Origin: CAWANF01 sp963783355 | Lineage (GTDB): Bacteria > Bacteroidota > Rhodothermia > Balneolales > DATFMH01 | Direction: 5' to 3' | Length of the DNA stretch: 64,000 nt | Assembly (NCBI GenBank): GCA_963783355.1 | Contig: CAWANF010000001.1 | Coordinates: forward strand, 124,001-188,000 | In this document: in pieces, positions 1-8,701 of the stretch | How the letters are laid out: each line of letters opens with the position of its first letter | How positions within the stretch are numbered: position 1 is the stretch's first letter | Made by a program: the position numbers and the translations under genes | The notes under the pieces: generated by a model | Database searches by the model: none | What the model was told of the DNA's origin: nothing | Seen by the model: the letters and a program-made list of their open reading frames with translations, nothing else

Positions 1-1
1 T

Positions 2-79
2 GCCGGAAATAAATCCATTCACGAATACATCAAATCGAAAATCAAAGAAACAATTTCATTGGAGAATATTACAGACTGA
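2..79 (+). CDS. C-terminal fragment of an unidentified protein
   Basis: Reading frame 2 is open from the window edge to a TGA at 77-79 and gives the last 25 residues of a protein ending in KETISLENITD. The other plus frames hit stops quickly. The tail is charged and helical-looking and too short to assign to a family. It converges on bshB1, whose stop lies 8 bases downstream. Confidence 0.45.
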   Translation, partial: AGNKSIHEYIKSKIKETISLENITD

Positions 80-86
80 AAAAAAA

Positions 87-840
87 TCAGCGGGTAGGTT
101 TATGATTCAGTAAAAAGTCAAGATCCTTCAATGGGACGGGTCCGCCGTAATAAAGAAATGGTTCGCCAAATTCAACGCCAATCATATGGCCGTAATGTCT
201 GGAACGTGCACGGATATTTTTAAAAAAACGTTCGCTGGATATATAGGTTTTTGGGCCGGAATCATCCTCAGATAACATTGAACTGTGAAGAAAAAGATAA
301 AATAGCTTTTTCCTTGATTTCAATCGTATCGGTAATGTCGTAGACAAATGTCGGTTCAAAGGTCTGATCCTGCATGTAATGCAAGATATGATAAGGCCGC
401 CATGGTTTTTGAGGGTTTCCGTTATCGTCTTTGGTTTCGAGTTTTCTCAATCCGCCATAAAACAAGGCATCCAATAATAATCGGCTGGCGTTGCCATGAT
501 CCGGATGCCGGTCGGCAGGAGCGGTAACAAAACAAATTTCAGGCCGAAAGTTGCGAACGGCACGGATAATAGATTCCCGGTATTCGGGCGTATTTTCTAA
601 GTTACAATCAGGTAAACCAAGATTATCACGAATAGTCAGGCCAATAACTTTTGCGGCATTTTGAGCTTCAATAATCCGGCCTTCAGGAGTGCCACGTGTA
701 CCCATTTCTCCACGGGTCAAATCTATTACACCTACCTTCAACCCTTTATTAACAAGCGATGCCAGTGTACCGGAACATGCCAGGTCGGTATCATCAGGGT
801 GAGCGGCAAATGCCAGTACGTCCAGTTTCGTATCTGTCAT
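87..840 (-). CDS. bshB1: Bacillithiol biosynthesis deacetylase BshB1, frameshifted
   Basis: Zinc-dependent LmbE/PIG-L-type deacetylase that removes acetate from GlcNAc-malate in bacillithiol synthesis (cytoplasmic). The first 190 codons (840 to 268) carry the family zinc motifs AHPDDTD near the N-terminus and DRHPDHG near residue 112, plus RGEMGTRGTP. The frame then stops just after SSQF, where relatives continue. The missing C-terminal part, with TYISS and the RSRHYGHMIGVEFGEPF block typical of BshB1, is present in another minus-strand frame from about 278 to 87. Removing one base at about 279 (the extra A of an AA pair on the coding strand) joins the two into about 250 residues, close to the usual length. 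The gene is therefore either broken or affected by a one-base assembly error. The family call is firm; intactness is uncertain. Confidence 0.85.
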
Positions 841-1066
841 GACTATATTATATTAAGGTTCAGTATTAATGAGGACTAAAGTTATGGATATTCTCGTTTA
901 TGAGCTAACTCTTCATTACATTATCTGTTTAACTGGGTGATTTATGAATTATTCTGGAAGACGAGGCGTTTAACTTTTAAATTCTTTCATAAATAGTGTA
1001 ACGAAATTAAATTTTATACGTAGACGCTGCAAAACATTAAGAGACAATTGCTCTTAGAATAAAAAA

Positions 1067-2302
1067 GTGATGGTAGACTATTTAAAAAGTATATACGAAG
1101 GCGTTAAAATTGCTTTGCATGCTATCTGGACGAATAAGCTACGGGCATTTCTGACCACGTTTGGTATTATTATTGGTATTCTTTCGGTTACAACAATGGC
1201 CACTGTTATCGACGGTATTAACAGGGGGTTCGATTCGAGTATGAATATGTTGGGTAAAAATGTATTGTATGTCCAGAAATTTCCCTGGTCGTTCGGACCG
1301 AATTATAAATGGTGGGAATACATCAATCGGCCGGAAATGAAGATGCAATATGTGAATGATATTGAAAAATACAGCCGGCTGTCTTCTGCTGTGGCGGCTA
1401 CTTCCGGACGTAATGTAAGTGCCACTTTCCAGGGAAACAGTGTCAATAATATCCGTATAATCGGTTCAACAGTCAGCTATACCCAAACATCAAATATTGA
1501 AATTCAAAGCGGACGATTTTTCACGCAAGATGAAAACCGGACAGGGCGCCAGGTTTGTGTGGTCGGAGAGCCTATTGCAACCGGGTTGTTTCCGAATGGA
1601 TATGCGTTAGGTAAAAAGATTCGCATTGGTGGCCAGAAGTATGAAATTATCGGTATTCTGGTCAAGCAAGGTAAGTTTTTGGGGATTATGAACTTCGATG
1701 ACCAGGTTATAGTACCGATTAATACATTTAAAAAGTTTTATGGCCTGAGGCGTGGTTTACAACTGCAGGTTAAATATCCCAGTGAAAAGGCTTTGCAGGC
1801 GGGACAATATGAGTTGGAAGGAATCATGAGGCGAATTCGAAAAATTCCGCCGGAAGACAAGGATAATTTTGCCATAAATAAACTGGATTTGTTCCGACAA
1901 CAGTACGAGTCTATGACCTCGGCCATTTATATCGTCGGTTTTTTCCTGACGGCCCTGGCCTTATTTGTTGGAGGTATTGGTGTAATGAACATCATGTTTG
2001 TTTCGGTGAAAGAACGAACAAAAGAAATAGGAATACGAAAAGCGGTCGGAGCTAAATTTTACCAGATATTAAGCCAGTTTTTGATTGAAGCGATCATTGT
2101 ATGTACGCTGGGTGGAATCTTTGGTATTTTACTCTCATTTGGTACTTCCGCACTAATAAACAAATTTTTTGTCGCTTATATGGATTGGAAGACGGTAATG
2201 TGGGCTTTTATTATTTGCGCCGGAACCGGAGTTTTATTTGGATTTTTGCCGGCATACCGGGCTGCAAAATCGGATCCTATCAGTTCAATAAGGTATGAAT
2301 AA
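1067..2302 (+). CDS. MacB/FtsX-type ABC transporter permease
   Basis: Inner-membrane permease of the MacB type, which couples ATP hydrolysis in the cytoplasm to movement of a substrate through a periplasmic adaptor and TolC. A first membrane segment lies near residues 25-47, followed by a periplasmic MacB_PCD-like domain of about 230 residues, then three C-terminal segments with the FtsX signature VGGIGVMNIM and KERTKEIGIRKAVGAK. It starts at GTG 1067 or ATG 1070; no Shine-Dalgarno sequence is visible. A second permease follows after 20 bases, so the two probably form a heterodimer. There is no ATPase domain on the chain; the only ABC ATPase nearby is at 7828-8553. The substrate is unknown. 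Confidence 0.88.
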   Translation: MMVDYLKSIYEGVKIALHAIWTNKLRAFLTTFGIIIGILSVTTMATVIDGINRGFDSSMNMLGKNVLYVQKFPWSFGPNYKWWEYINRPEMKMQYVNDIEKYSRLSSAVAATSGRNVSATFQGNSVNNIRIIGSTVSYTQTSNIEIQSGRFFTQDENRTGRQVCVVGEPIATGLFPNGYALGKKIRIGGQKYEIIGILVKQGKFLGIMNFDDQVIVPINTFKKFYGLRRGLQLQVKYPSEKALQAGQYELEGIMRRIRKIPPEDKDNFAINKLDLFRQQYESMTSAIYIVGFFLTALALFVGGIGVMNIMFVSVKERTKEIGIRKAVGAKFYQILSQFLIEAIIVCTLGGIFGILLSFGTSALINKFFVAYMDWKTVMWAFIICAGTGVLFGFLPAYRAAKSDPISSIRYE

Positions 2303-2322
2303 CGTCAGGGAGGCTTTGGAAT

Positions 2323-3546
2323 ATGAATTTGATTGAAGTTTTTAAAATGGCATTTAGCTCCCTGGCCGCAAATAAGCTGCGCTCGTTTCTGACTATGGTA
2401 GCTATTGTTGTAGGGGTGTTTGCTGTCATTGGAGCTTCCACTGCGGTACTTGTTCTTCAGACCTATTTTAACAATACGCTTAATGTCATGGGAGGGAGTG
2501 TAATAACAGTTTCGACATATCCTGGAGTTCGGGTCGGTAATGGGGAAAAGTATCGCAACAGGAAACATATTACATTCGAGACCTATGAGAAACTCAAAGA
2601 ACGTACAGGAATCGGAAGTAATATGTGTCCGGTAGAACGTTTTGCTACGAGCAAGGTCGAATTTAACGGAAAATCGACGGATCCGGACGTCGAAATTGAT
2701 GGAAGCAATGAATATTTCATTCCAAACAATTCCTATAATATTGAGGATGGACGAAACCTTAATTCGGATGATATCCGTTATGCCCGGCCGGTTTGTCTTA
2801 TTGGTGGTGATATCAAGAAGGATTTATTTGATAATATTTATGCCGTCGGCAAACGAATCCGGATAGACGGACAGTACTACACCGTGGCGGGGGTGGTGGA
2901 ATCAAAAGGTTCCACTTTCGGGCAGTCGCAGGATAATTTTGTGCTGATACCTTACACAAAGGCCATCGCGGTTTATGGTGACAATAACCGAAATATAAAT
3001 ATTCAGGTTAAAGCTCCCGGAATTACCTATATACCCGCCACAATCGACGAACTCACAGGTTTGCTCCGGACAATACGAAAGGTTCCACCCGGAAAAGAAA
3101 ATGACTTTGAAATTGTGACGAATGATTCGCTAAAAGGGGCCTTTAATAAATTTACTTTTTACCTGTACATTTTTGGTTTTATTGTTGGCGGAATATCCCT
3201 TTTAGGTGCAGGAATAGGTGTCATGAATATCATGCTGGTATCGGTTACCGAACGAACAAAAGAGATTGGGATACGGAAGGCTATCGGCGCCAAGAGAAAA
3301 GCTATCGTTTCACAATTTTTAATCGAGTCGGTCTTTATTTGCCAGCTTGGTGGATTGATTGGACTTGTATTCGGAATTATCGGCGGTAATTTTCTGGCTT
3401 TATTTATGAAAACAAGTATGGTATTTCCCTGGCTGGCCGCAATTGGTGGAATCATCGGTTTAACAGTTATAGGACTGATCTTTGGTGTTTTTCCTGCTTT
3501 TAAAGCAGCTCAGCTTGATCCTGTTGAGAGCCTGAGGTATGAATGA
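2323..3546 (+). CDS. MacB/FtsX-type ABC transporter permease, second subunit
   Basis: Partner permease with the same layout as its upstream neighbour: one N-terminal membrane segment (about residues 17-45), a periplasmic domain, and three C-terminal segments beginning with GAGIGVMNIM and TERTKEIGIRKAIGAK. The ATG at 2323 is preceded by a clear GGAGG about 10 bases upstream. It diverges clearly from the first permease in the periplasmic domain, which suggests an asymmetric dimer and not a recent duplication. A hairpin follows the stop codon at 3548-3578, so transcription may partly end here before the small membrane-protein genes. Confidence 0.88.
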   Translation: MNLIEVFKMAFSSLAANKLRSFLTMVAIVVGVFAVIGASTAVLVLQTYFNNTLNVMGGSVITVSTYPGVRVGNGEKYRNRKHITFETYEKLKERTGIGSNMCPVERFATSKVEFNGKSTDPDVEIDGSNEYFIPNNSYNIEDGRNLNSDDIRYARPVCLIGGDIKKDLFDNIYAVGKRIRIDGQYYTVAGVVESKGSTFGQSQDNFVLIPYTKAIAVYGDNNRNINIQVKAPGITYIPATIDELTGLLRTIRKVPPGKENDFEIVTNDSLKGAFNKFTFYLYIFGFIVGGISLLGAGIGVMNIMLVSVTERTKEIGIRKAIGAKRKAIVSQFLIESVFICQLGGLIGLVFGIIGGNFLALFMKTSMVFPWLAAIGGIIGLTVIGLIFGVFPAFKAAQLDPVESLRYE

Positions 3547-3547
3547 T

Positions 3548-3578
3548 GATTTTATCATTAAATTTTGATGATAAAATC
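3548..3578 (+). terminator. Hairpin after the permease pair
   Basis: Perfect 11-bp inverted repeat, GATTTTATCAT at 3548-3558 and ATGATAAAATC at 3568-3578, with a 9-base loop, starting two bases after the permease stop codon. No T-run follows directly, so it may act as a weak terminator or an mRNA-stabilising end. Confidence 0.45.
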
Positions 3579-3685
3579 CGCTAAGATTTTATAAAAAAGC
3601 TTCCAAATAACACAGGTTTTTATTAGTCTGTGAGTATAAAGAAGTTATATAAAATTATTATTGATAAACATTTTGAGAATGTTGT

Positions 3686-3898
3686 ATGGATGAAGTATTA
3701 AACAAATTGTCAGAAAAATTGGGAGAGCTTTCTCAGCGAGGTGAAGAACTTCTGAAAGATGAACAGGTACAGGAGCAAATTGAAAAAATAAAAACCGGTG
3801 CAAAGGATTTTATTGACAAATATCCGGTGGGTACTGTAATTGCCGGAGTAGCTGTTGGTTTTTTGTTGGGCAAGCTTTTCACAAAGGATGATGATTAA
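3686..3898 (+). CDS. Small tail-anchored membrane protein, YqjD/ElaB-like
   Basis: Protein of 70 residues: a charged amphipathic helix rich in E, K and Q (residues 1-42), then one C-terminal hydrophobic segment with a glycine zipper (GTVIAGVAVGFLLGKLF) and an acidic end, DDD. This is the layout of the DUF883/YqjD-ElaB family; in E. coli YqjD is anchored in the inner membrane by its C-terminus and associates with ribosomes in stationary phase. The next two genes resemble YqjE and YqjK in order and type, which supports the call. Sequence similarity is only at the level of architecture, so YtxH-like proteins remain an alternative. Confidence 0.6.
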   Translation: MDEVLNKLSEKLGELSQRGEELLKDEQVQEQIEKIKTGAKDFIDKYPVGTVIAGVAVGFLLGKLFTKDDD

Positions 3899-3900
3899 TA

Positions 3901-4326
3901 ATGAAAAAAGAACCTCGTGACTCGCTGGAAGATTCTATTCGCAAGCTGCCACGTGACATACGTTTGTACATAGAAAAGCGGGTAGAACTCCTTTTTATGG
4001 AGTTGAGCGGTGAGTTTTCATCGTTGATATCTCAATCGGTGTATAAAGCAGTGGGCGCTATTTTCTTATCATTAGCCCTCATCCTGCTACTCTTTTCTCT
4101 GTCGTTATACCTGGGCGATATTCTTAATAATCAAAGCCTGGGTTACCTGGTAACGTCGTTGCCGATTTTGATCATAGGTTTGCTGTTTGTTTCGTTGCGG
4201 CCCAAATTTATACTCAAAAGAATGCGAAAGCAGATTTACACAGCTATGCTGAAATCGATATCTAATATTTCAGGTGATAATACGAAAGACAAGGAACAGG
4301 CAGAGAAAAAACGACTTAAAGAGTAA
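3901..4326 (+). CDS. Two-TM membrane protein, YqjE / Holin-X-like
   Basis: Protein of 141 residues starting two bases after the preceding stop. Residues 1-45 are charged (RDIRLYIEKRVELLFMELSGEF), followed by two closely spaced hydrophobic segments at about 48-70 and 80-100 and a basic C-terminal tail. This matches the putative holin-X / YqjE superfamily (PF07332), usually found beside YqjD-like proteins. The role is not established; an envelope-stress or ribosome-tethering function is inference from the neighbour. Despite the family name there is no phage context here. Confidence 0.6.
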   Translation: MKKEPRDSLEDSIRKLPRDIRLYIEKRVELLFMELSGEFSSLISQSVYKAVGAIFLSLALILLLFSLSLYLGDILNNQSLGYLVTSLPILIIGLLFVSLRPKFILKRMRKQIYTAMLKSISNISGDNTKDKEQAEKKRLKE

Positions 4327-4370
4327 GGTAACCGGGTTTTCATTACGAAATAACAAATTTTGGAATTTTT

Positions 4371-4742
4371 ATGGCAAAGAAATCAGAAAATGAAGAAAGC
4401 ATAGCGAAATTGGAAGAACGTCGGGACGATCTTAAAAAAGAATTGGAAGAATTACAGGGTGAGCTTGAGCAAACGATGGATGAACTCCGGGAAAGCATGT
4501 CTACCCGGATGGATCCAAATTACTGGATTCGTAAGTATCCATTCCAATCGTTAGGACTCTCCGTACTCGCCGGGCTTTGGCTGGGAATCCGGGGCTCTTC
4601 ATCAAAATCCTTAAAAAATGAATCATCTCGTAAGGAAGAGAGTGTTTTATGGTCTGAATTAAAACGGGCGGCGGCTCGCCGAGGTGTTCAGAAACTTATA
4701 GAAACACTGGATGAGAAACTGGAAGAAATGAATAAAAAATAA
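4371..4742 (+). CDS. Coiled-coil membrane protein, YqjK-like position
   Basis: Protein of 123 residues. Residues 3-45 form a strongly predicted coiled coil (KLEERRDDLKKELEELQ pattern), followed by a short hydrophobic stretch (about 58-73, containing SLGLSVLAGLWLGIRG) after a WIRKYPFQ motif like that seen in DUF883 proteins, then a charged tail. It is the third member of the small membrane cluster and may be a second YqjD-like paralogue or a YqjK counterpart. No enzymatic motif is visible. Confidence 0.5.
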   Translation: MAKKSENEESIAKLEERRDDLKKELEELQGELEQTMDELRESMSTRMDPNYWIRKYPFQSLGLSVLAGLWLGIRGSSSKSLKNESSRKEESVLWSELKRAAARRGVQKLIETLDEKLEEMNKK

Positions 4743-4973
4743 TTTTACTGCTTGAGGCTGAGAAAAATGCCGGTTTTGATGATTAAATCATTTCAAAACC
4801 TAAAAATATGGAATATCTGGCCATCAGATGTTGTCCAAACAAAAGAGAATGTTATGTGTTCCATCATTAAAAGGGATTAAATAAAAAAATCTTCTGATAA
4901 TTGTAACCATTCACTCTCCTTTACGTTAAACCACATCAAACATTAATAATTGAATAACAAGCGAGATCGTTAT

Positions 4974-6359
4974 ATGTCTAAAGCGATAGTTTTATGCCTA
5001 ACAGCTTTATTTTTGGCCTGCCAGGTTCAGGCGCAGGATTCACTGCAAAATGGACAGACCATCTCTTTGCGGAATGCCATTGAAATTGCTTTGAAAAACA
5101 ATTATCAAATTAAACAAGCCAATAATAATATTCAGCGGGCCGATTATAATTTGTTAAGTGCGAAAGCGAATTTTCTGCCTTCTGTCAGTGGCCGGCTTTC
5201 CGGTGGCAGACAAATTGGTCAACAGTTTAACCAGACCACAATTAGTTTTAAGACTCAAACTGTAAATTCTACCAGTGGTTCTATTGGAGCAAGCATTACC
5301 TTATTCTCAGGGTTAAGAAATATTTACGAACTGCGTAGTGCCACCAATAACAAATTGTCCTTACAGGAACAGGCCGATCAGACGAAAGAAGATATTATTT
5401 TAGGAGCAGCGTCTTCTTATTTGCAGGTATTACTGGATAAACAATTGCTGGATATCGCCAACGAGAACCTTAAGTCGTCGCAACAGCAACTGGATCAAAT
5501 AAAAGCACAGGTTCAGGTTGGGGCTAAACCCATTGCCGACCAGTATAACCAGGAAGCGACCGTTGCCAATAATCAGCTGACTAAAACGCAGGATGAAAAT
5601 TCACTGAATGTCGATAGGTTAAAACTAATTCGCCAGTTACAGATTGATCCCCTGAAAACTTATAATTTTGTCACTCCGAACCTGGATACGACAGCAATAA
5701 AAGTAAAGCATTATAACATCCGTGAAATGATCAAAGAAGCGCTGATGACTCGTAATGATATCAGAAGCCAGAAATATAATATCCAGGCAACGTATGATAA
5801 TCTTAAGGTTGCTGAAAGCCAGCTATATCCGACATTATCTTTAAGCGGACAATTATCGACTAATTATAATGATAAGTACACAGACAGGATTACAGGTAAT
5901 TTATATCCTTTTGGAAAACAGTTTTTTAATTTAAATGTGAATAAATACATTGGTTTCAGTTTATCTATTCCTATTTTTAACAATCTGAGTACCCGTTATA
6001 ATGTTCAATCCAGCATGATTAATTACAAAAATGCTCAATTGAATTTTGAGAATTTAAGATTACAGGTCATTCAGGAACTCCAACAGGCCTATAGCGATTA
6101 TCTTAATTATGATGAACAATTAAAAAGTACGGAAACCGCACTTGTAGCTGCACGTAAAGCATATGAAACACAACAAGAGAGATATCGTGTTGGTGCAGGC
6201 ACACTTCTTGAACTTACACAAGCAAATGCAAACTTTGTTCAGGCTTCTTCAACGAGGTTACAGGCTTTATACCGTTTCGTATTTCAGGAACAACTTCTGA
6301 ATTATTACATCGGTAAAATTTCACCTGATATGAAGATTAACGCCCTGAATTTCAACTAG
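4974..6359 (+). CDS. TolC-family outer membrane efflux protein
   Basis: Outer-membrane channel subunit of a tripartite efflux pump. The ORF is open from a TTG at 4950, but the ATG at 4974 starts a good signal peptide (MSKAIVLCLTALFLACQVQAQ), so that start is preferred. The mature part, about 440 residues, has the two-fold repeated TolC/OEP pattern: AIEIALKNNYQIKQANNNI at the N-terminus, long glutamine-rich helices, and a second repeat ending with AYETQQERYRVGAGTLLELTQAN. The adaptor gene follows after 27 bases and the ATPase after that, so the three are one transcription unit. The likely complex includes the two upstream permeases. Confidence 0.9.
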   Translation: MSKAIVLCLTALFLACQVQAQDSLQNGQTISLRNAIEIALKNNYQIKQANNNIQRADYNLLSAKANFLPSVSGRLSGGRQIGQQFNQTTISFKTQTVNSTSGSIGASITLFSGLRNIYELRSATNNKLSLQEQADQTKEDIILGAASSYLQVLLDKQLLDIANENLKSSQQQLDQIKAQVQVGAKPIADQYNQEATVANNQLTKTQDENSLNVDRLKLIRQLQIDPLKTYNFVTPNLDTTAIKVKHYNIREMIKEALMTRNDIRSQKYNIQATYDNLKVAESQLYPTLSLSGQLSTNYNDKYTDRITGNLYPFGKQFFNLNVNKYIGFSLSIPIFNNLSTRYNVQSSMINYKNAQLNFENLRLQVIQELQQAYSDYLNYDEQLKSTETALVAARKAYETQQERYRVGAGTLLELTQANANFVQASSTRLQALYRFVFQEQLLNYYIGKISPDMKINALNFN

Positions 6360-6386
6360 ACGTTATTTCAAAATATTACATTTACA

Positions 6387-7805
6387 ATGGCTAAAAGTAA
6401 TTCGAGCACGAAAAAACTTATATACCTTATTGTCGTTATTGTTGTCGTTTTGGTGGCTGTAGCAATCATTGGACGAAAAGCCGGATGGTTTGGTGGAAAT
6501 GCCAATGCCAAGGAAGTAGAAACAGCTACTGCAAAACTAAAGACGATCACACAAACAGTATCTGCTTCGGGAACCATCGAACCGGTGACGGAGGTCAAAT
6601 TGAGCCCGGAAGTTTCGGGCGAAATTATCGACTTACCGATTATTGACGGTGAATTCGTAAAAAAAGGACAACTTTTAGTACGAATCAAACCGGACACTTA
6701 TCAAGCCGATATCGATCAATTGAAAGCTACTTTGTTATCTCAAAAAGCCCAATTGGAAAAGAATCGTGCCGATATGCTTCAGGCCAAAGTAAATTTCGAG
6801 CAACAACAGGAGTTGTTTAAAAAAGGGATGATCTCCCATCTTGATTTCGTGAGTGCGAAAACAGGTTATCAATCTGCACAGGCAGGTTTTAAAGCCAGTC
6901 AATATCAGATCCAGAATGTCGAGGCACAACTTCGCAAAGCCCAGGAACAACTTCAGAAGACGATCATCCGTTCGCCTATGACGGGAACGATTAGCGGTCT
7001 GAATGTAGAAACCGGGGAGCGGGTTGTCGGAAGCAGCATGATGGCCGGTACCGAGCTGATGGATATCGCAAAAATGGATCAGATGGAAGTGGACGTTAAA
7101 GTTAACGAAAATGACATCGTTAACGTTGCTGAAGGAGATACCACCGATATTGACGTTGACGCCTATCCCGACAGGGAATTTAAAGGAATCGTAACACAGA
7201 TTGCCAATGCAGCAACGGTATCCGGACAAAGCACTACCGAACAGGTAACCGAATATCTTGTTAAGGTAAAAGTATTGTCTCCCCACAATGAAAATGCTAT
7301 GAAAGGCGGGGAAATGAAGAAAACAGAATCTCCGGAATCACCATCAAAAAAATTCGTACCAGTTTTCAAACCTGGAATGACCGCTTCTGTCGATATTCAA
7401 ACGAAGACAGTCAATAATGTAGTTGCGATACCCATACAAGCTGTTACCGTAAGGGATTTCAGCCGATTGAAAAAAAATACCAGCGGGAAAAATGAGAATA
7501 AAAACGGAGCTCTGGCGGCCGACAAAAATTCGAAAGCCGCTAAAGAAGATACCAGCAGTTCAAATGGTATGTTAATTCCCAAAGAGGATCTGCGTAAAGT
7601 CGTATTCAAGGTAGTTGACGGCAAAGCGAAGATGGTGGAAGTTAAAACTGGCATTAGTGACGATTCCCATATTCAAATTATCTCAGGAGTCAATGTTGGG
7701 GATCAGATTGTTACCGGAAGTTATAAAATACTTTCAAAGGAACTTTCTGACGGCGATCCCGTAAGAGTAAATAACAAGCAATTCAATATGCTTGAAAAGA
7801 AGTAA
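6387..7805 (+). CDS. MacA/HlyD-type periplasmic adaptor
   Basis: Periplasmic adaptor that bridges inner-membrane ABC permease and TolC. One N-terminal membrane anchor (about residues 10-29), a beta-barrel/lipoyl region with the VSASGTIEPVTEVKLSPEVSGEI motif split around a long alpha-hairpin (residues about 100-195, rich in A, Q and K), the second lipoyl half (TIIRSPMTGTISGL), then beta-barrel and membrane-proximal domains. A low-complexity lysine/serine insert (about 355-400, KKNTSGKNENKNG) sits in the C-terminal part and is unusual. The ATPase gene starts 22 bases downstream. Confidence 0.9.
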   Translation: MAKSNSSTKKLIYLIVVIVVVLVAVAIIGRKAGWFGGNANAKEVETATAKLKTITQTVSASGTIEPVTEVKLSPEVSGEIIDLPIIDGEFVKKGQLLVRIKPDTYQADIDQLKATLLSQKAQLEKNRADMLQAKVNFEQQQELFKKGMISHLDFVSAKTGYQSAQAGFKASQYQIQNVEAQLRKAQEQLQKTIIRSPMTGTISGLNVETGERVVGSSMMAGTELMDIAKMDQMEVDVKVNENDIVNVAEGDTTDIDVDAYPDREFKGIVTQIANAATVSGQSTTEQVTEYLVKVKVLSPHNENAMKGGEMKKTESPESPSKKFVPVFKPGMTASVDIQTKTVNNVVAIPIQAVTVRDFSRLKKNTSGKNENKNGALAADKNSKAAKEDTSSSNGMLIPKEDLRKVVFKVVDGKAKMVEVKTGISDDSHIQIISGVNVGDQIVTGSYKILSKELSDGDPVRVNNKQFNMLEKK

Positions 7806-7827
7806 TGGTCACTAAAAAGATATAACC

Positions 7828-8553
7828 ATGAGTGAAGAACCAATTATAAAAATCGTCGACCTCCGTAAAATTTATATCATGGGTACGCAGCAGGTAAATG
7901 CGTTATCCGGTGTATCGATTAATATTCATAGAAATGAATACGTGGCAGTCATGGGCCCTTCCGGTTCTGGTAAATCTACATTGATGAACATGATCGGATG
8001 TCTCGATACACCTACTTCGGGCGATTATATTTTGAACGGAAACAGGGTGAGCGAATTATCGGACGATGAACTGGCGGAAGTACGAAATCGTGAAATTGGC
8101 TTTGTCTTTCAAACATTTAATTTGCTTCCGAGAGCCAATATATTGGCTAATGTTGAGTTGCCATTGATCTATGCCGGTTTAAAAAGCGCAGAACGAAAAG
8201 AATTAGCGACTCAGGCACTTGAAAAAGTCGGTCTTGGTGACCGTATACATCATAAACCAAATGAATTATCCGGAGGCCAGCGTCAGCGTGTGGCTGTCGC
8301 CCGTGCGTTGGTTAATGATCCGTCGATATTGCTGGCTGATGAACCTACCGGAAACCTCGATTCACGTACCGGTGAAGATATTATGCGGCTTTTTGAAGAA
8401 TTATATAGCCTGGGAAATACCATTATTTTAGTAACTCACGAAGAGGATATTGCAGAACATGCAAGACGTGTAATTCGTCTTCGTGACGGTTTGCTTGAAA
8501 GTGACACCAAAGTTGAAAAACCGGTTTTAGATGGTTCCGAATTGACTATATAG
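7828..8553 (+). CDS. ABC transporter ATPase, MacB/LolD type
   Basis: Cytoplasmic ATPase of 241 residues for the efflux system. Walker A GPSGSGKST (about 46-54), Q-loop VFQTFNLLPR, ABC signature LSGGQRQRVAVARAL, Walker B ILLADEPTGNLD, and the switch histidine in VTHEED are all present. The length fits the LolD/MacB-domain/SalX group. It is the only ABC ATPase near the two FtsX-type permeases, which lie 4.3-6.8 kb upstream. A strong hairpin follows 43 bases after the stop and closes the operon. Confidence 0.92.
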   Translation: MSEEPIIKIVDLRKIYIMGTQQVNALSGVSINIHRNEYVAVMGPSGSGKSTLMNMIGCLDTPTSGDYILNGNRVSELSDDELAEVRNREIGFVFQTFNLLPRANILANVELPLIYAGLKSAERKELATQALEKVGLGDRIHHKPNELSGGQRQRVAVARALVNDPSILLADEPTGNLDSRTGEDIMRLFEELYSLGNTIILVTHEEDIAEHARRVIRLRDGLLESDTKVEKPVLDGSELTI

Positions 8554-8596
8554 TTAGTTCTGTTTACAAATCCATACAACATTTATCAAGAGAGTT

Positions 8597-8630
8597 AAAT
8601 AATGCGGATTCGTATGAATTCGCATTATTT
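8597..8630 (+). terminator. Strong hairpin ending the efflux operon
   Basis: 15-bp stem (8597-8611 with 8616-8630) containing a single G-T wobble pair and a GTAT loop; the core is AATAATGCGGATTC facing GAATTCGCATTATT. It lies between the ATPase stop (8553) and the next gene (8702). The 3' arm itself ends in ATTATTT, so it fits an intrinsic terminator with a weak U-tract. Confidence 0.65.
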
Positions 8631-8701
8631 ATGTATAGACGATGGTATAATTACCTAAGCAGTTTCCGAAACTATTAGTATTACATTGTTGTTGGAACGG
8701 C

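Noticed and set aside
268..359. Programmed ribosomal frameshifting in bshB1
   Set aside because: No slippery heptamer such as A AAA AAG at the join, and BshB1 is not known to use it.
3901..4326. Prophage holin
   Set aside because: The similarity is to the holin-X/YqjE group, and there are no phage genes around it.
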